Assembly: GCA_964247695.1 (NCBI GenBank)
Contig: CAXTVI010000002.1
Location: 1 to 64,000, forward strand
Length of the DNA: 64,000 nt
DNA from: Lichenicoccus sp964247695
GTDB taxonomy: Bacteria > Pseudomonadota > Alphaproteobacteria > Acetobacterales > Acetobacteraceae
Direction: 5' to 3'
The notes beneath the pieces were generated by a model. It saw only the letters and a list, made by a program, of their open reading frames with translations, was not told the origin of the DNA and did not search any database. Shown one piece after another: positions 36,090 through 45,138 of this stretch (within the stretch, counting starts at the first letter, position 1; each line of letters starts with the position of its first letter). The translations under genes and the position numbers were made by a program.

Positions 36090-37223
36090 TTGAAGATTCT
36101 CGAAGTCACCAATGTCGATTTCTCGCTCAGGCAGTTCCTGCTGCCGCTGATGCGCGAGCTGCGCCGGCGCGGCCATGAGGTGGTGGGCGTGTGCGCCGAC
36201 GGTCCGCTGCTGGCCGATGTCCGAAGCGAGGACTTCCGGGTGGCGGCGCTGCCGATGGCGCGCAGCCTGCGCCCGGACGCGCAGTTCCGGGCCCTGCTCG
36301 CCCTGGTCCGGTTGATCCGGCTGGAGCGCCCCGACCTCGTGCACGCGCACATGCCGATCAGCGGGTTGCTGGCACGGCTCGCGGCCCGGCTCTGCGGCGT
36401 GCCGGTGGTCGCCTATACCTGCCACGGATACCTGTTCAACCAGCCGGGATCGTGTGCGCGGCGTGCCCTTGCACTCGGGCTCGAATGGTTCGGCGGCCGT
36501 ATCACGCACCGCTACTTCACGGTCTCCATCGAGGAGGCGCGGGACGCGCGGCGCCTGCATCTGCATCGCAACCCGGTCGCGGTCGGCAATGGCCGCGATC
36601 CGGCGGTGTTTCGCCCCGATGAAGCGGCTCGCACCACGATCCGGCGCGACCTGGGGGTGCTGGACCACCGGGTGGTGGTGATCGCGGTCTCACGCATGGT
36701 CCGGCACAAGGGCTATCCGGAACTGCTGGCGGCGATGCGCGCGGTGCCGGATGCAGAGCTCTGGGTAGTCGGCGAACGACTGGCCTCGGATCACGGCGAG
36801 AGCCTGGAACCCGCCTTTGCCGACGCCGCGCGCCCCGAGGCGCTGGGGGCCCGCCTGCGCCGGCTCGGCTACCGCACCGACATCGCCGCCCTGCTCGCGG
36901 CGGCGGACATCTTCGTGCTGCCGAGCCATTTCGAGGGGCTGCCGATGTCGGTGATCGAGGCGATGCTGACCGGGCTCCCCGTGGTGGCGACCGACATCAG
37001 CGGACCGCGCGAGCAGGTGGTCGCGGGCGAGACCGGCCTGCTGGTGCCGCCGGCGACGGTGCAGCCGCTGGCAGATGCCCTGCGCCAGCTCGCGGGCAAC
37101 GCTGATCTGCGACGGAGCATGGGTGCGGCAGCGCGCGCGCGTGCCATCGTCCTGTATGACGAAGCCGCCGTGGTCGCAAAGGTGGCAACCTTGCTGGAGG
37201 CGCGCTCCCCCCGGTTGCCATGA
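36090..37223 (+). CDS. glycosyltransferase family 4 protein
   Basis: A 377-residue GT-B enzyme. The N-terminal acceptor domain carries LLPLMRELRRRGHEVVGVCADG and the HAHMPISGLLARLAARLCG motif. The C-terminal Glycos_transf_1 domain has VVVIAVSRMVRHKGYPELLAAM and the nucleotide-sugar E-x7-E stretch SHFEGLPMSVIEAMLTGLPVVATDISGPREQV. No ATG fits; the start is a TTG at 36090 at the exact beginning of LKILEVTNVDF. It probably builds an extracellular or LPS glycan. Donor and acceptor are unknown. Confidence 0.87.
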   Translation: MKILEVTNVDFSLRQFLLPLMRELRRRGHEVVGVCADGPLLADVRSEDFRVAALPMARSLRPDAQFRALLALVRLIRLERPDLVHAHMPISGLLARLAARLCGVPVVAYTCHGYLFNQPGSCARRALALGLEWFGGRITHRYFTVSIEEARDARRLHLHRNPVAVGNGRDPAVFRPDEAARTTIRRDLGVLDHRVVVIAVSRMVRHKGYPELLAAMRAVPDAELWVVGERLASDHGESLEPAFADAARPEALGARLRRLGYRTDIAALLAAADIFVLPSHFEGLPMSVIEAMLTGLPVVATDISGPREQVVAGETGLLVPPATVQPLADALRQLAGNADLRRSMGAAARARAIVLYDEAAVVAKVATLLEARSPRLP

Positions 37224-37285
37224 CCCAAGTCGCCATTAACCCGGTGGCCATGACGTCCTGACTTGCAGCAGGCATCTTGCCGCTT

Positions 37286-37295
37286 CAACGCGTTG
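37286..37295. promoter_or_regulatory. palindrome upstream of fused ABC transporter
   Basis: CAACGCGTTG is a perfect 10-bp palindrome 72 bases before the start at 37367, in a 143-base intergenic region. A central CG is typical of LacI-type operators, but there is no adjacent regulator and a 10-mer palindrome can occur by chance in GC-rich DNA. Confidence 0.3.
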
Positions 37296-37366
37296 GGTCC
37301 TAGCTTGCGATCGGGGAACAAAGAACGCGGGTGCCACCGGCAATCACGCGCGACCTCGGGGGAAAC

Positions 37367-39958
37367 ATGCCGCTCAGCGTGCAACATCCGGTCGCGGCCG
37401 GCGACGACCTGCGCGACCTCGCCGGCGGAGCGTCGCCTTCGGCCGCGTCCCTGGTCGACGTGCGCAAGGAGTTCGGCGGCGTGGTGGCGCTCGCCCACGC
37501 GAGCTTCGGCCTGCGGGCGGGCGAGGTGCTGGCGTTGCTGGGCGAGAACGGCGCCGGCAAGAGCACCTGCGTGAAGATGCTGGCGGGGGTGCATCGTCCG
37601 GACTCCGGCAGTGTCCGGCTGGACGGCCACGACGTAGTGCTGCGCTCGCCACATGACGCGCTGGCGCGTGGCATCGCCGTGATGCACCAGCATCCCGGCC
37701 TGTTCCCGGATCTCTCGGTGGCCGAGAACATCGCCATCGGACACATGCCGCTCACCGGCCTGAGGCAGCTCGACCAGCGCCGCATCGAGGCCAATGCGGC
37801 ACGGCTGCTGCAGGTCGTTGGCCTCGATTGTTCGCCGGGCCGTCCGCTGGCGCTGCTGCGCAGCTCGGAACAGCAACTCGTGGAAGTCGCGCGCGCGTTG
37901 TCAGTCGAGGCGCGCGTGCTGATCATGGACGAGCCGACCGCGTCACTGTCGCGCGGCGAGGTCGAGCGGCTGTTCGCGGTGGTCGAGCAGTTGAAACGGC
38001 GCGGCGTCGCGATGATGTTCGTCGGCCACCGCATGGAGGAGATCTACCGCATCGCCGACCGCGTGGTGGTGCTGCGCGACGGCCGCCAGGTGGGCATGGC
38101 GCCGATCGGCGAGATGCCTCCGGCCGAGGCGGTGACGCTGATGGTCGGCCGCAAGCTGGGAACGCAATATCCCGCCCTGGATGAGTATCGCGACAAGGTC
38201 GTGCTGCAGGCCGGCGGCCTTTCGCGGCAGGGGGCGTTCGCGGACGTGTCGTTCGACCTGCATGCCGGCCAGATCCTGGGCTTCGGCGGCCTGGTCGGCA
38301 GCGGCCGCACCGAGGTCGCCAGGGTCCTGTTCGGCATCGACCGGCCGACCGCTGGCACGCTGCTGATCGACGGCGTGCCACGAACCTTCGCGTCCGCCGG
38401 CGCCGCGATGCGGGCCGCCGTCGCGTATGTCTCCGAGGACCGGCTCGGGCAGAGCCTGGTGATGGATTTCAGCATCCTCGACAACGCGTCGCTCACCGTG
38501 CTGCGGCTGGCGTCGCGCTGGGGGTTGATCAGCCGGGAGCGGGAGCTGTCCCTGGTCGAGACGCCGCTCGGTCGCATGAACCTGCGGTACCACAGCTACG
38601 ACCAGCCGGTGAGCACGCTGTCGGGCGGCAACCAGCAGAAGGTGGTGCTGGCGAAATGGCTGGCGACGGCGCCGCGCATCCTGATCCTCGACGAGCCGAC
38701 CCAGGGCATCGACGTCAACGCCAAGGCGGAGGTGCATGCGATCATCGCCGATCTCGCGCGCGCCGGCATGGCGATCATCCTGATCTCGTCGGAGATGCCG
38801 GAGCTGCTCGGCATGTGCCACGACATCCTGGTGTTCCGCGAAGGCCATGTCTCCGCACGGATGCAGGGCAAGGAGGCGACCCAGCAATCGGTGCTGCTCG
38901 CCGCCACCGACGCGGCCGCGGCGGCCACCGCCACCGAGGCGCTGCAGGCGGCCCGCGAGGATCCGGCGGTGCGTCCCCCGGCGCGCCGGCGCAGCCTGCT
39001 CCGGCGCGAGCTGGGACTGGTCGCCGCCATCGTCGCGATGATCGTGCCGGCAACGCTGATCAATCCGCGCATGCTGAGCGCGGCCAACATCGATGCGGTG
39101 GCGATGGACCTGGCGCTGCTGATCATCGTCGCCGCCGGCGAGATGCTGGTGATGATCACGCGAAACATCGACCTCTCGGTGGCGTCGGTGATCGGGCTGT
39201 CGGCCTATCTCTGCGCCGACATGCTGCGGCTGTTCCCGGGCCTGCCGCTCGCGGGCGCGGTCGCCATTGCCGCCCTGGTCGGGCTGGGCTGCGGCATCGT
39301 CAACGGGCTCGTGGTCACCCGCGGCCGGGTGCCGTCGATCGTCGTGACCCTGGGCACGCTCTCCCTGTATCGCGGGCTGCTGAGCATGATCGCCGGCGGC
39401 CACCAGATCAGCACCGAGCAGGTGCCGCCGGCCTGGCTGCAGATGACCGCGTTCCATGTCGCCGGCATCCCGGTGATCCTGGTCGCCGCCGGGCTCGCCC
39501 TCGCTCTGCTGTCGGCGGTCCTGCAACGCCTGCCGCAGGGTCGCGAACTGTTCGCGGTCGGCTCCAATCCCGCCGGCGCCCGGCTGATCGGCATCGGCAG
39601 CGACCGGCTGGTGCTCGGGGCGTTTGCCTGCGCCGGACTACTGGCCGGGCTGGACGGGGCGCTGTGGGCGTCGCGCTACGCCACCGTCGATGCCCGCGTG
39701 GCCAGCGGCTACGAGCTGACGGTGATCGCCGCGGTGGTCGTCGGCGGCACCGCGATCCGTGGCGGCGCCGGAACCATTCCCGGCATCGTGCTCGGCGCGC
39801 TGATGCTGCTGGTGATCCAGAACGGCCTGACGCTGGTGCGGGTCAACCCGTTGTGGCTGCAGGGCGTGTACGGGCTGGTGATCGTGCTGGCGATCTCGAT
39901 CGACGCGTTCGTGTCCCGGCGGGCGTTGCGCTCAACCACCGGAAGGGCGGCGCGATGA
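37367..39958 (+). CDS. fused ribose/rhamnose-type ABC transporter ATPase-permease
   Basis: An 863-residue fusion. Residues about 28-510 form a double ABC ATPase (Walker A GENGAGKST at about 59-67, LRSSEQQLVEVARAL signature, MDEPTAS Walker B; second half with FGGLVGSGRTEVAR and LSGGNQQKVVLAKWL). Residues about 540-850 form an RbsC-like permease (ITRNIDLSVASVIGLSAYL, GGTAIRGGAGTIPGIVLGALML). The join is a short Ala/Arg-rich linker. These parts are usually separate proteins. The start at 37367 has a GGGGGAA ribosome site. The second permease gene overlaps by 4 bases. Confidence 0.92.
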   Translation: MPLSVQHPVAAGDDLRDLAGGASPSAASLVDVRKEFGGVVALAHASFGLRAGEVLALLGENGAGKSTCVKMLAGVHRPDSGSVRLDGHDVVLRSPHDALARGIAVMHQHPGLFPDLSVAENIAIGHMPLTGLRQLDQRRIEANAARLLQVVGLDCSPGRPLALLRSSEQQLVEVARALSVEARVLIMDEPTASLSRGEVERLFAVVEQLKRRGVAMMFVGHRMEEIYRIADRVVVLRDGRQVGMAPIGEMPPAEAVTLMVGRKLGTQYPALDEYRDKVVLQAGGLSRQGAFADVSFDLHAGQILGFGGLVGSGRTEVARVLFGIDRPTAGTLLIDGVPRTFASAGAAMRAAVAYVSEDRLGQSLVMDFSILDNASLTVLRLASRWGLISRERELSLVETPLGRMNLRYHSYDQPVSTLSGGNQQKVVLAKWLATAPRILILDEPTQGIDVNAKAEVHAIIADLARAGMAIILISSEMPELLGMCHDILVFREGHVSARMQGKEATQQSVLLAATDAAAAATATEALQAAREDPAVRPPARRRSLLRRELGLVAAIVAMIVPATLINPRMLSAANIDAVAMDLALLIIVAAGEMLVMITRNIDLSVASVIGLSAYLCADMLRLFPGLPLAGAVAIAALVGLGCGIVNGLVVTRGRVPSIVVTLGTLSLYRGLLSMIAGGHQISTEQVPPAWLQMTAFHVAGIPVILVAAGLALALLSAVLQRLPQGRELFAVGSNPAGARLIGIGSDRLVLGAFACAGLLAGLDGALWASRYATVDARVASGYELTVIAAVVVGGTAIRGGAGTIPGIVLGALMLLVIQNGLTLVRVNPLWLQGVYGLVIVLAISIDAFVSRRALRSTTGRAAR

Positions 39959-40980
39959 ACGGGGAGAGCGGCCTGGTGCGGATGCTGCGCCGGGCGGCGA
40001 CGTGGGACAGCTGCCTCGGCCTGCTGACGTCGGTGTTCATCCTGGTTTCGGTGTTCGCGGTGCCGCGCTTCGCGACCGCCTTCAACATCTCGCAGGCGAT
40101 CGCCGGCATTTCGGAAAAGGCGCTGATCGTGCTGCCGATGGCGCTGCTGATGATCACCCGCGAGATCGACCTCTCGGTCGCCAGCATCCTCGCACTCAGC
40201 AGCGTCGTGCTCGGCGTGCTGTTGCAGGACGGCGTCGGGCTGGCGCCGGCGATCCTGCTGGTGCTGCTGGCCGGGACCGCCTGCGGTCTGGTGAACGGCC
40301 TCCTGGTCACCAGGCTGGGGCTCTCGTCGCTGCTGGTGACCCTGGGCACCATGGCGTTCTATCGCGGGCTTGGCTACGTGCTGCTCGGCGCGGACTCGGT
40401 GAACGAGCTGCCCGACGCGCTGACCAATTTCGGCATCGGCAATGCCGTGGTCGCCGCTGTGCCGCAGACCATCGTGCCGTTCCTGCTGCTTGCCCCGGTG
40501 TTCATGCTGGTGCTGTCGGCGACGGCGGTCGGCCGGCGCATCTACGCGGTCGGCGGCAATCCGGAGGCGGCGCTCTATTCGGGCATCGCCATCGGCCGTC
40601 TGAAGCTCGGCCTGTTCGCGCTGTCGGGCTTCATGTGCGCCATCGCCGGCATCGTGTTCACCGCCCGGCTCTCCAATGCGCGCGCCGACAACGCGCAGGG
40701 TTTCGAGCTCGAGATCATTACCATGGCGCTGCTCGGGGGGATCAACGTGTTCGGCGGCCGCGGCCGGCTTGCGGGAGTGATCTGGGCGGCGCTGCTGATG
40801 GCGACGTTGCGCAACGTGCTCGGCCTGGAAGGTGTCGGCGGCGAGGCCCAGGGCATCTCGATCGGGCTCCTGCTGATCCTGTCCCTGCTGCTCAACGGGC
40901 TGGTCGAGTCGCGCCTCGCGGCGCTGCGCACGCGCCGGCGCGCACCCGCCGCGACACCCGGCAGCATGACGGCGGCCTGA
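39955..40980 (+). CDS. ABC transporter permease (partner of the fusion)
   Basis: A 341-residue RbsC/RhaQ-like permease with the ITREIDLSVASILALSSVV motif and the late LLGGINVFGGRGRLAGVIWAALL segment. It overlaps the fusion gene as ATGA and is 29 bases before the binding-protein gene. The fused permease half and this protein would form the two membrane subunits. The layout (ATPase, two permeases, binding protein) is that of the rhamnose/AI-2-type importers. Confidence 0.9.
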   Translation: MNGESGLVRMLRRAATWDSCLGLLTSVFILVSVFAVPRFATAFNISQAIAGISEKALIVLPMALLMITREIDLSVASILALSSVVLGVLLQDGVGLAPAILLVLLAGTACGLVNGLLVTRLGLSSLLVTLGTMAFYRGLGYVLLGADSVNELPDALTNFGIGNAVVAAVPQTIVPFLLLAPVFMLVLSATAVGRRIYAVGGNPEAALYSGIAIGRLKLGLFALSGFMCAIAGIVFTARLSNARADNAQGFELEIITMALLGGINVFGGRGRLAGVIWAALLMATLRNVLGLEGVGGEAQGISIGLLLILSLLLNGLVESRLAALRTRRRAPAATPGSMTAA

Positions 40981-41009
40981 CCGGAACCAGAGAAACCAGG
41001 AGGAAATCG

Positions 41010-42017
41010 ATGACCAAGACAGCGACTGCCCTCATCCAGACGGTTGCGGCGATCGCGCTGCTTGCAGGAGGCGCCACCTCGGCGGCGGAATGCCGCAAGG
41101 GTCCGGTGACCGTCGGCTACATTCCGAAGCTCGACACCGATCCGTTCTTCCAGTCGGCCAACACCGGCGCGAAGAAGGCCCAGTCCGAGATCGGCGGCAA
41201 GATCCTGCTCCAGGCACCCTCGGAAGCCACCGCGGAAGCGCAGATCGCGTTCATCAACAACATGGTGACGCAGGGCGTCGACGTGATTGCGATCTCCGGC
41301 AACGACGCCAACGCCTTGGCGCCGGCGCTGCGGCGGGCGGAGGCGCAGAACATCTGGGTCATTGCGTATGACTCCGACGTCGCGCCGAAGGCCCGCTCGC
41401 TGTTCGTGAACCAAGCCAAGTCGGAGCTGCTCGGCCAGGACATGCTGGAGGCGCTCGGCAAGGCGATCGGCTATGACGGCCAGTTCGCGATCCTGTCCTC
41501 GACGCCGACGGCGACCAATCAGAACAAGTGGATCGCGAACATGCGCGAGACCATCGCGCACGATCCGAAGTTCGCCAAGATGAAGCTGGTCCAGGTCGCC
41601 TATGGCCAGGAGAGCGAGCAGATCAACCAGCAGCAGACGCTGGCGCTGGTGCAGGCGTTCCCGCAGCTCAAAGGCATCATCGTGCCGGCCGGGATCGGAC
41701 TGCCGGCGGCGGCCCGCGCGCTCGACCAGGCCGGCCTGATCGGCAAGATCAAGCTGTCGGGCCTGGGGCCGGTCACTTTGGTCAAGAAATACGTGACGAG
41801 CGGTGCCGTGTCGGACGTCTGGTGGAACGTGCCGGACCTCGGCTACCTGTCCTATTACACGGCGCAGGCGCTCGCGCAGTGCAAGGTCAAGCCGGTGGAG
41901 GGCTCCACCTTCGAGGCCGGCCATCTCGGCCACTACACGGTCGGCGCGAACGGGATCGTCATTCTCGGGCCGCCGGTCATCGCCACCGCGGGCAATGTCG
42001 GCAGCTTCCCGTTCTGA
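41010..42017 (+). CDS. ABC transporter substrate-binding protein (RhaS/LsrB-like)
   Basis: A 335-residue periplasmic binding protein with a signal peptide to about residue 25 (GGATSAAEC). The sugar-binding fold is shown by VGYIPKLDTDPFFQSANTGAKKA, VDVIAISGNDANALAPAL, VIAYDSDVAPKAR and QFAILSSTPTATNQNKW. An AGGAGG ribosome site lies 6 bases before the ATG. It resembles rhamnose or autoinducer-2 binding proteins, but no matching catabolic genes are near, so the ligand is left open. Confidence 0.87.
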   Translation: MTKTATALIQTVAAIALLAGGATSAAECRKGPVTVGYIPKLDTDPFFQSANTGAKKAQSEIGGKILLQAPSEATAEAQIAFINNMVTQGVDVIAISGNDANALAPALRRAEAQNIWVIAYDSDVAPKARSLFVNQAKSELLGQDMLEALGKAIGYDGQFAILSSTPTATNQNKWIANMRETIAHDPKFAKMKLVQVAYGQESEQINQQQTLALVQAFPQLKGIIVPAGIGLPAAARALDQAGLIGKIKLSGLGPVTLVKKYVTSGAVSDVWWNVPDLGYLSYYTAQALAQCKVKPVEGSTFEAGHLGHYTVGANGIVILGPPVIATAGNVGSFPF

Positions 42018-42047
42018 CCTTATGCGGCCGGTGGCCCGAAGCGGCTG

Positions 42048-43133
42048 CTAATCCGATACGGTGTCTGACACGATGACCGGCACCCGGTGCCAGGCGGCGC
42101 ACAGGTAGCCCTTGAAGTTCCAGACCTCCGCGGCCGATGCCGGTTGCGTCTGGCCGGCCTGGTCCCAGGCGCGCACGACCAGTTCGTGACCGCCCGGCGA
42201 CAGGTCCAGCAGGGTCTCCCAGAAGGTCCAGGCGTGCGCTGCATCCTCGTCATGCCGCAGCGCCGCCTGCACCCAGTGGCGGCCGCCATCGGCCGACACA
42301 TCGACACGCGTCACCACGCGTCCACTAGCAATCGCGTAGCCGCGTAGCAAAGCCGCGCCCGGCGGCAGTCGCGCGCCGGCCCGGGGCGTGCAGATCGCCG
42401 AGTTGAGCGGCATCTCGTTGATGGTGACGCCAGCCTCCCAGTCGACCGTTTCGGCGCTGACGTCGGGTGGCAGCAGCTTGTAGTCCTGCTGCTGCATGTG
42501 GTTGTCCGACGGGTGGTCCTGCACGGTGATGGCGTTCAGCCATTTCGTACTCCGAACCCCCGCAAATCCTGGAACCACGAGACGCAACGGATAGCCGTGC
42601 TCCGGACGCAGCGGCTCGCCGTTCATCGCCCAGGCCAGCAGCACGTCGTCCTGCAGGGCGCGGTCCATGCCGATCGAGACCCCGTAGCGGAAGCGGTGTC
42701 CTTCCATCTCGACCTCGTCGGCGCCTTCAAAGGCGACATGCCGTCCTGTCGCTCCCGCCGCGCCAAGCACCTCGTGCAAGGCGATACCGGTCCAGTGCGC
42801 GTAGCCGATCGCGCCCGCTGCCCAGGGATCGCCGGAGGTGGCATTGACCGGCTGCAGATCGGCACGCCGGTTGCCGGCACATTGGAGGACCGCTCCGAGC
42901 GTGCGGCGCGGCGTCAGCGTCTGCAGCTCAGCCATCGAGAGATCGAGCGGCCGGCTCACCTGGCCGCCAACCCGCAGGCGATGCGCCGTTGCATCGAGCA
43001 TCGGAATATTGCCGTGGCTGCGCACGTAGAAATCCTGCGCCGCGGTGATGAACGAGGCCCGCAGGCGGTCCAGCGCTGGCTCGGCGTTCAGCGGTGCCTG
43101 GGAGTGCACGATCAACTCGGGATGGAGCGTCAT
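42048..43133 (-). CDS. sulfite oxidase-family molybdopterin oxidoreductase
   Basis: A 361-residue enzyme of the sulfite oxidase/SorA group. The Moco domain carries the ligating Cys85 in VLQCAGNRR and the GVRSTKWLNAITV segment. A C-terminal Mo-co dimerisation domain (about 230-345) has CTPRAGARLPPG and VDVSADGGRHWVQAAL. No twin-arginine signal or heme domain is seen, so it looks cytoplasmic or lacks an annotated leader. It overlaps murQ by 4 bases (ATGA) on the minus strand, an unusual partner. Physiological substrate uncertain. Confidence 0.85.
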   Translation of the reverse strand: MTLHPELIVHSQAPLNAEPALDRLRASFITAAQDFYVRSHGNIPMLDATAHRLRVGGQVSRPLDLSMAELQTLTPRRTLGAVLQCAGNRRADLQPVNATSGDPWAAGAIGYAHWTGIALHEVLGAAGATGRHVAFEGADEVEMEGHRFRYGVSIGMDRALQDDVLLAWAMNGEPLRPEHGYPLRLVVPGFAGVRSTKWLNAITVQDHPSDNHMQQQDYKLLPPDVSAETVDWEAGVTINEMPLNSAICTPRAGARLPPGAALLRGYAIASGRVVTRVDVSADGGRHWVQAALRHDEDAAHAWTFWETLLDLSPGGHELVVRAWDQAGQTQPASAAEVWNFKGYLCAAWHRVPVIVSDTVSD

Positions 43134-44050
43134 GCCTGAAGCACCTTTCGCAAATGGTTGCCGTGCCGTACGAGGTCCGCCTCCGCATCCGGCCGGCTCT
43201 TGCCGTGGAGGAGCAGCACCGCGAGCTTGACGCGGCCGTCGGCGGCCGCGAGCGCCGAACGGATGGCGTCGTCATCGGCGCCGGTCAGGCTGCGCAGCAT
43301 GCGTTCCGCGCGCCCGCGCAGCTTGGCGTTGGTTGCCTGCATGTCCACCATCTCGCCGTGCCAGACCCGGCCGAGCCGGATCATCAGCGTGGTCGAGATC
43401 AGGTTCAGCACGATCTTCTGCGCGGTCCCGGCCTTGAGCCGCGTCGATCCGGCGATCGCCTCGGCTCCGGTCTCGACCAGCACGGCGATCTCTGCTTCCT
43501 CGAGCAGTGGCGCGCCCGGGCTGTTGGCGATCCCGATTGTGAGGCAGCCCGCTCGCCGCGCCGAACGCACCGCCTCTCGCGTGTAGGGGGTCGTGCCGCT
43601 GGCGGCCAGCGCCAGCAGGACGTCGTCCGGGCCGAGTGCCAGGGCCGCCACGTCCGCTTCCGCCGTGTCGATGCGGTCCTCGGCGCCTTCGACCGCGCGC
43701 ACCAGCGCCTGTTCGCCGCCCGCTACCAGGAAGGCAAGACGCTCGCGCGGCCAGTCGAAGGTCGGCGTCAGTTCGGCTCCGTCCTGGAAGGCGAGGCGAC
43801 CCGAAGTGCCGGCACCGGCATAGGCGAGGCGGCCGCCCCGCGCCAGGCGTGGCAGCGCGGCGTCGACGACCTGTTCGAGGACCGGCAGGGCGGCACGGAC
43901 CGCCGCCAACGCTCCGGCCTGGTTGTCGAGAAGGGCATCCAGGATCGCCGGCGCCTCCCAGGCATCAAGGTCCCGATAGCGCGGGTCCTGTGCTTCGGTC
44001 GCGACGGGCTTGCCCTTGGAGGTCGCAGGCATGGTGTTGTCGATGGGCAT
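43130..44050 (-). CDS. murQ: N-acetylmuramic acid 6-phosphate etherase
   Basis: A 306-residue MurQ of the SIS (sugar isomerase) family. The phosphosugar-binding GAGTSGRLAFQDG motif (about residues 78-91) and ALAASGTTPYTREAV are clear, with LVETGAEAIAGSTRLKAGTAQKIVLNLIST. MurQ cleaves the lactyl ether of MurNAc-6-phosphate during peptidoglycan recycling. An alternative start lies a few codons in (MPATSKGKP). It is divergent from the serine hydrolase gene, an arrangement that recalls E. coli murQ-yfeW. Confidence 0.92.
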   Translation of the reverse strand: MPIDNTMPATSKGKPVATEAQDPRYRDLDAWEAPAILDALLDNQAGALAAVRAALPVLEQVVDAALPRLARGGRLAYAGAGTSGRLAFQDGAELTPTFDWPRERLAFLVAGGEQALVRAVEGAEDRIDTAEADVAALALGPDDVLLALAASGTTPYTREAVRSARRAGCLTIGIANSPGAPLLEEAEIAVLVETGAEAIAGSTRLKAGTAQKIVLNLISTTLMIRLGRVWHGEMVDMQATNAKLRGRAERMLRSLTGADDDAIRSALAAADGRVKLAVLLLHGKSRPDAEADLVRHGNHLRKVLQA

Positions 44051-44064
44051 GGAGGGCAGCTCTC

Positions 44065-44078
44065 GGTTACCGGGAACC
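44065..44078. promoter_or_regulatory. palindrome in the murQ / serine hydrolase promoter
   Basis: GGTTACCGGGAACC is symmetric at 12 of 14 positions and lies in the 71-base gap between the divergent murQ (start 44050) and the beta-lactamase-fold gene (start 44122). It is well placed to co-regulate both. No MurR-type (RpiR) regulator is encoded nearby, so the binding protein is unknown. Confidence 0.4.
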
Positions 44079-44121
44079 TCAACGTCGTTCTACCGTGCAA
44101 GGTGCATGGCAGGAGGCCGCA

Positions 44122-45138
44122 ATGGATCTCGAGCAACGGAGCCGCCGCGCATTCGCGCCGGCCGCCGACGCGGTCGCGGATGGCAGGATCCCCGGGGCTA
44201 TACTGGGCGTGATCGACCGCGCCGGACAGCGGGCGGTGCATCATGCCGGGTGGGCGACCCTGGTGCCCGACCGCGAGCCGCTCGCCGCCGGCACCTGGTT
44301 CGACCTGGCCTCGCTGACCAAGCCCGTGTTCACCACCACGGCGATCCTCCGCCTGTGGCAGGCCGAACGGCTCGAACTCGACACCCCGCTCTCGGAGCTG
44401 ATCCCTGACCTGCGGCAGTACGACGTGGCGAATGCCCCCGAGCGCCGGCTCACGGTGCGCCAGTGCCTCGCGCACCAGACCCACCTGCCGGCGGTCGAGC
44501 CGGTCTACACCTACGGCCGCGATCCGCAGACGCTGCGCGCCTTCGTGCTGCAACGCGAATGGCGGCCGGTTCCGGCGCCGGTCTATTCGGACATCAACTT
44601 CATCCTGCTGGGGATCGTCATCGAGCGGCTGACCGGGGCGCCGCTCGGCGTGCAGCCGCTCGCGCACGGGCTGTCGTTCGCGCCGGAGCCTGCCGCCTGC
44701 GCCGCCACCGAACATTGCATGTGGCGCGGCCGGGTGCTCCGCGGCGAAGTGCATGACGAGAACGCCTCCGCGCTGGGCGGTGCCGCCGGCCATGCCGGAC
44801 TGTTCGGCACCATCGACGGCGTGCTCGACTTCGCGCATGACGTGCTGACCGGCACCGGCTGGACCGGATCAGGGCTTGCCGCGATCACCGAGCCGGTCAG
44901 CGCGCGCCGCACGCTCGGCTGGGAATACCGGCACGACGGCTGGTCGGGCGGCAGCCTGTGCTCGCCCGGCACGATCGGCCATGTCGGCTTCACCGGGACC
45001 GGCTTGTGGATCGACCGCGAGGCGGGGCTGGCCTGGAGCCTGCTGACCAACCGAGTGCATCCCACGCGGCACCGCGACACCGGCATCGTGCCGCTCCGGC
45101 GGCTGACCGGTGAGGTGTTGTTCAGATCCGCAGATTGA
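44122..45138 (+). CDS. serine hydrolase of the beta-lactamase/penicillin-binding fold
   Basis: A 338-residue class C-like hydrolase. The SxxK motif is Ser64-Leu-Thr-Lys67, the YxN-type motif is Tyr-Ser-Asp in PVYSDINF, and the third motif is GHVGFTGTG. No signal peptide is seen. Its pairing with murQ, as for YfeW next to murQ in E. coli, suggests a role in muropeptide recycling. An AGGAGG site stands just before the ATG at 44122. It overlaps the convergent oxygenase gene by 17 bases. Confidence 0.86.
   Translation: MDLEQRSRRAFAPAADAVADGRIPGAILGVIDRAGQRAVHHAGWATLVPDREPLAAGTWFDLASLTKPVFTTTAILRLWQAERLELDTPLSELIPDLRQYDVANAPERRLTVRQCLAHQTHLPAVEPVYTYGRDPQTLRAFVLQREWRPVPAPVYSDINFILLGIVIERLTGAPLGVQPLAHGLSFAPEPAACAATEHCMWRGRVLRGEVHDENASALGGAAGHAGLFGTIDGVLDFAHDVLTGTGWTGSGLAAITEPVSARRTLGWEYRHDGWSGGSLCSPGTIGHVGFTGTGLWIDREAGLAWSLLTNRVHPTRHRDTGIVPLRRLTGEVLFRSAD

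Noticed and set aside
41010..42017. naming the second transporter RhaS/RhaT/RhaP/RhaQ
   Set aside because: The architecture is similar, but no rhamnose isomerase, kinase, mutarotase or regulator is present, so the substrate name is not supported.
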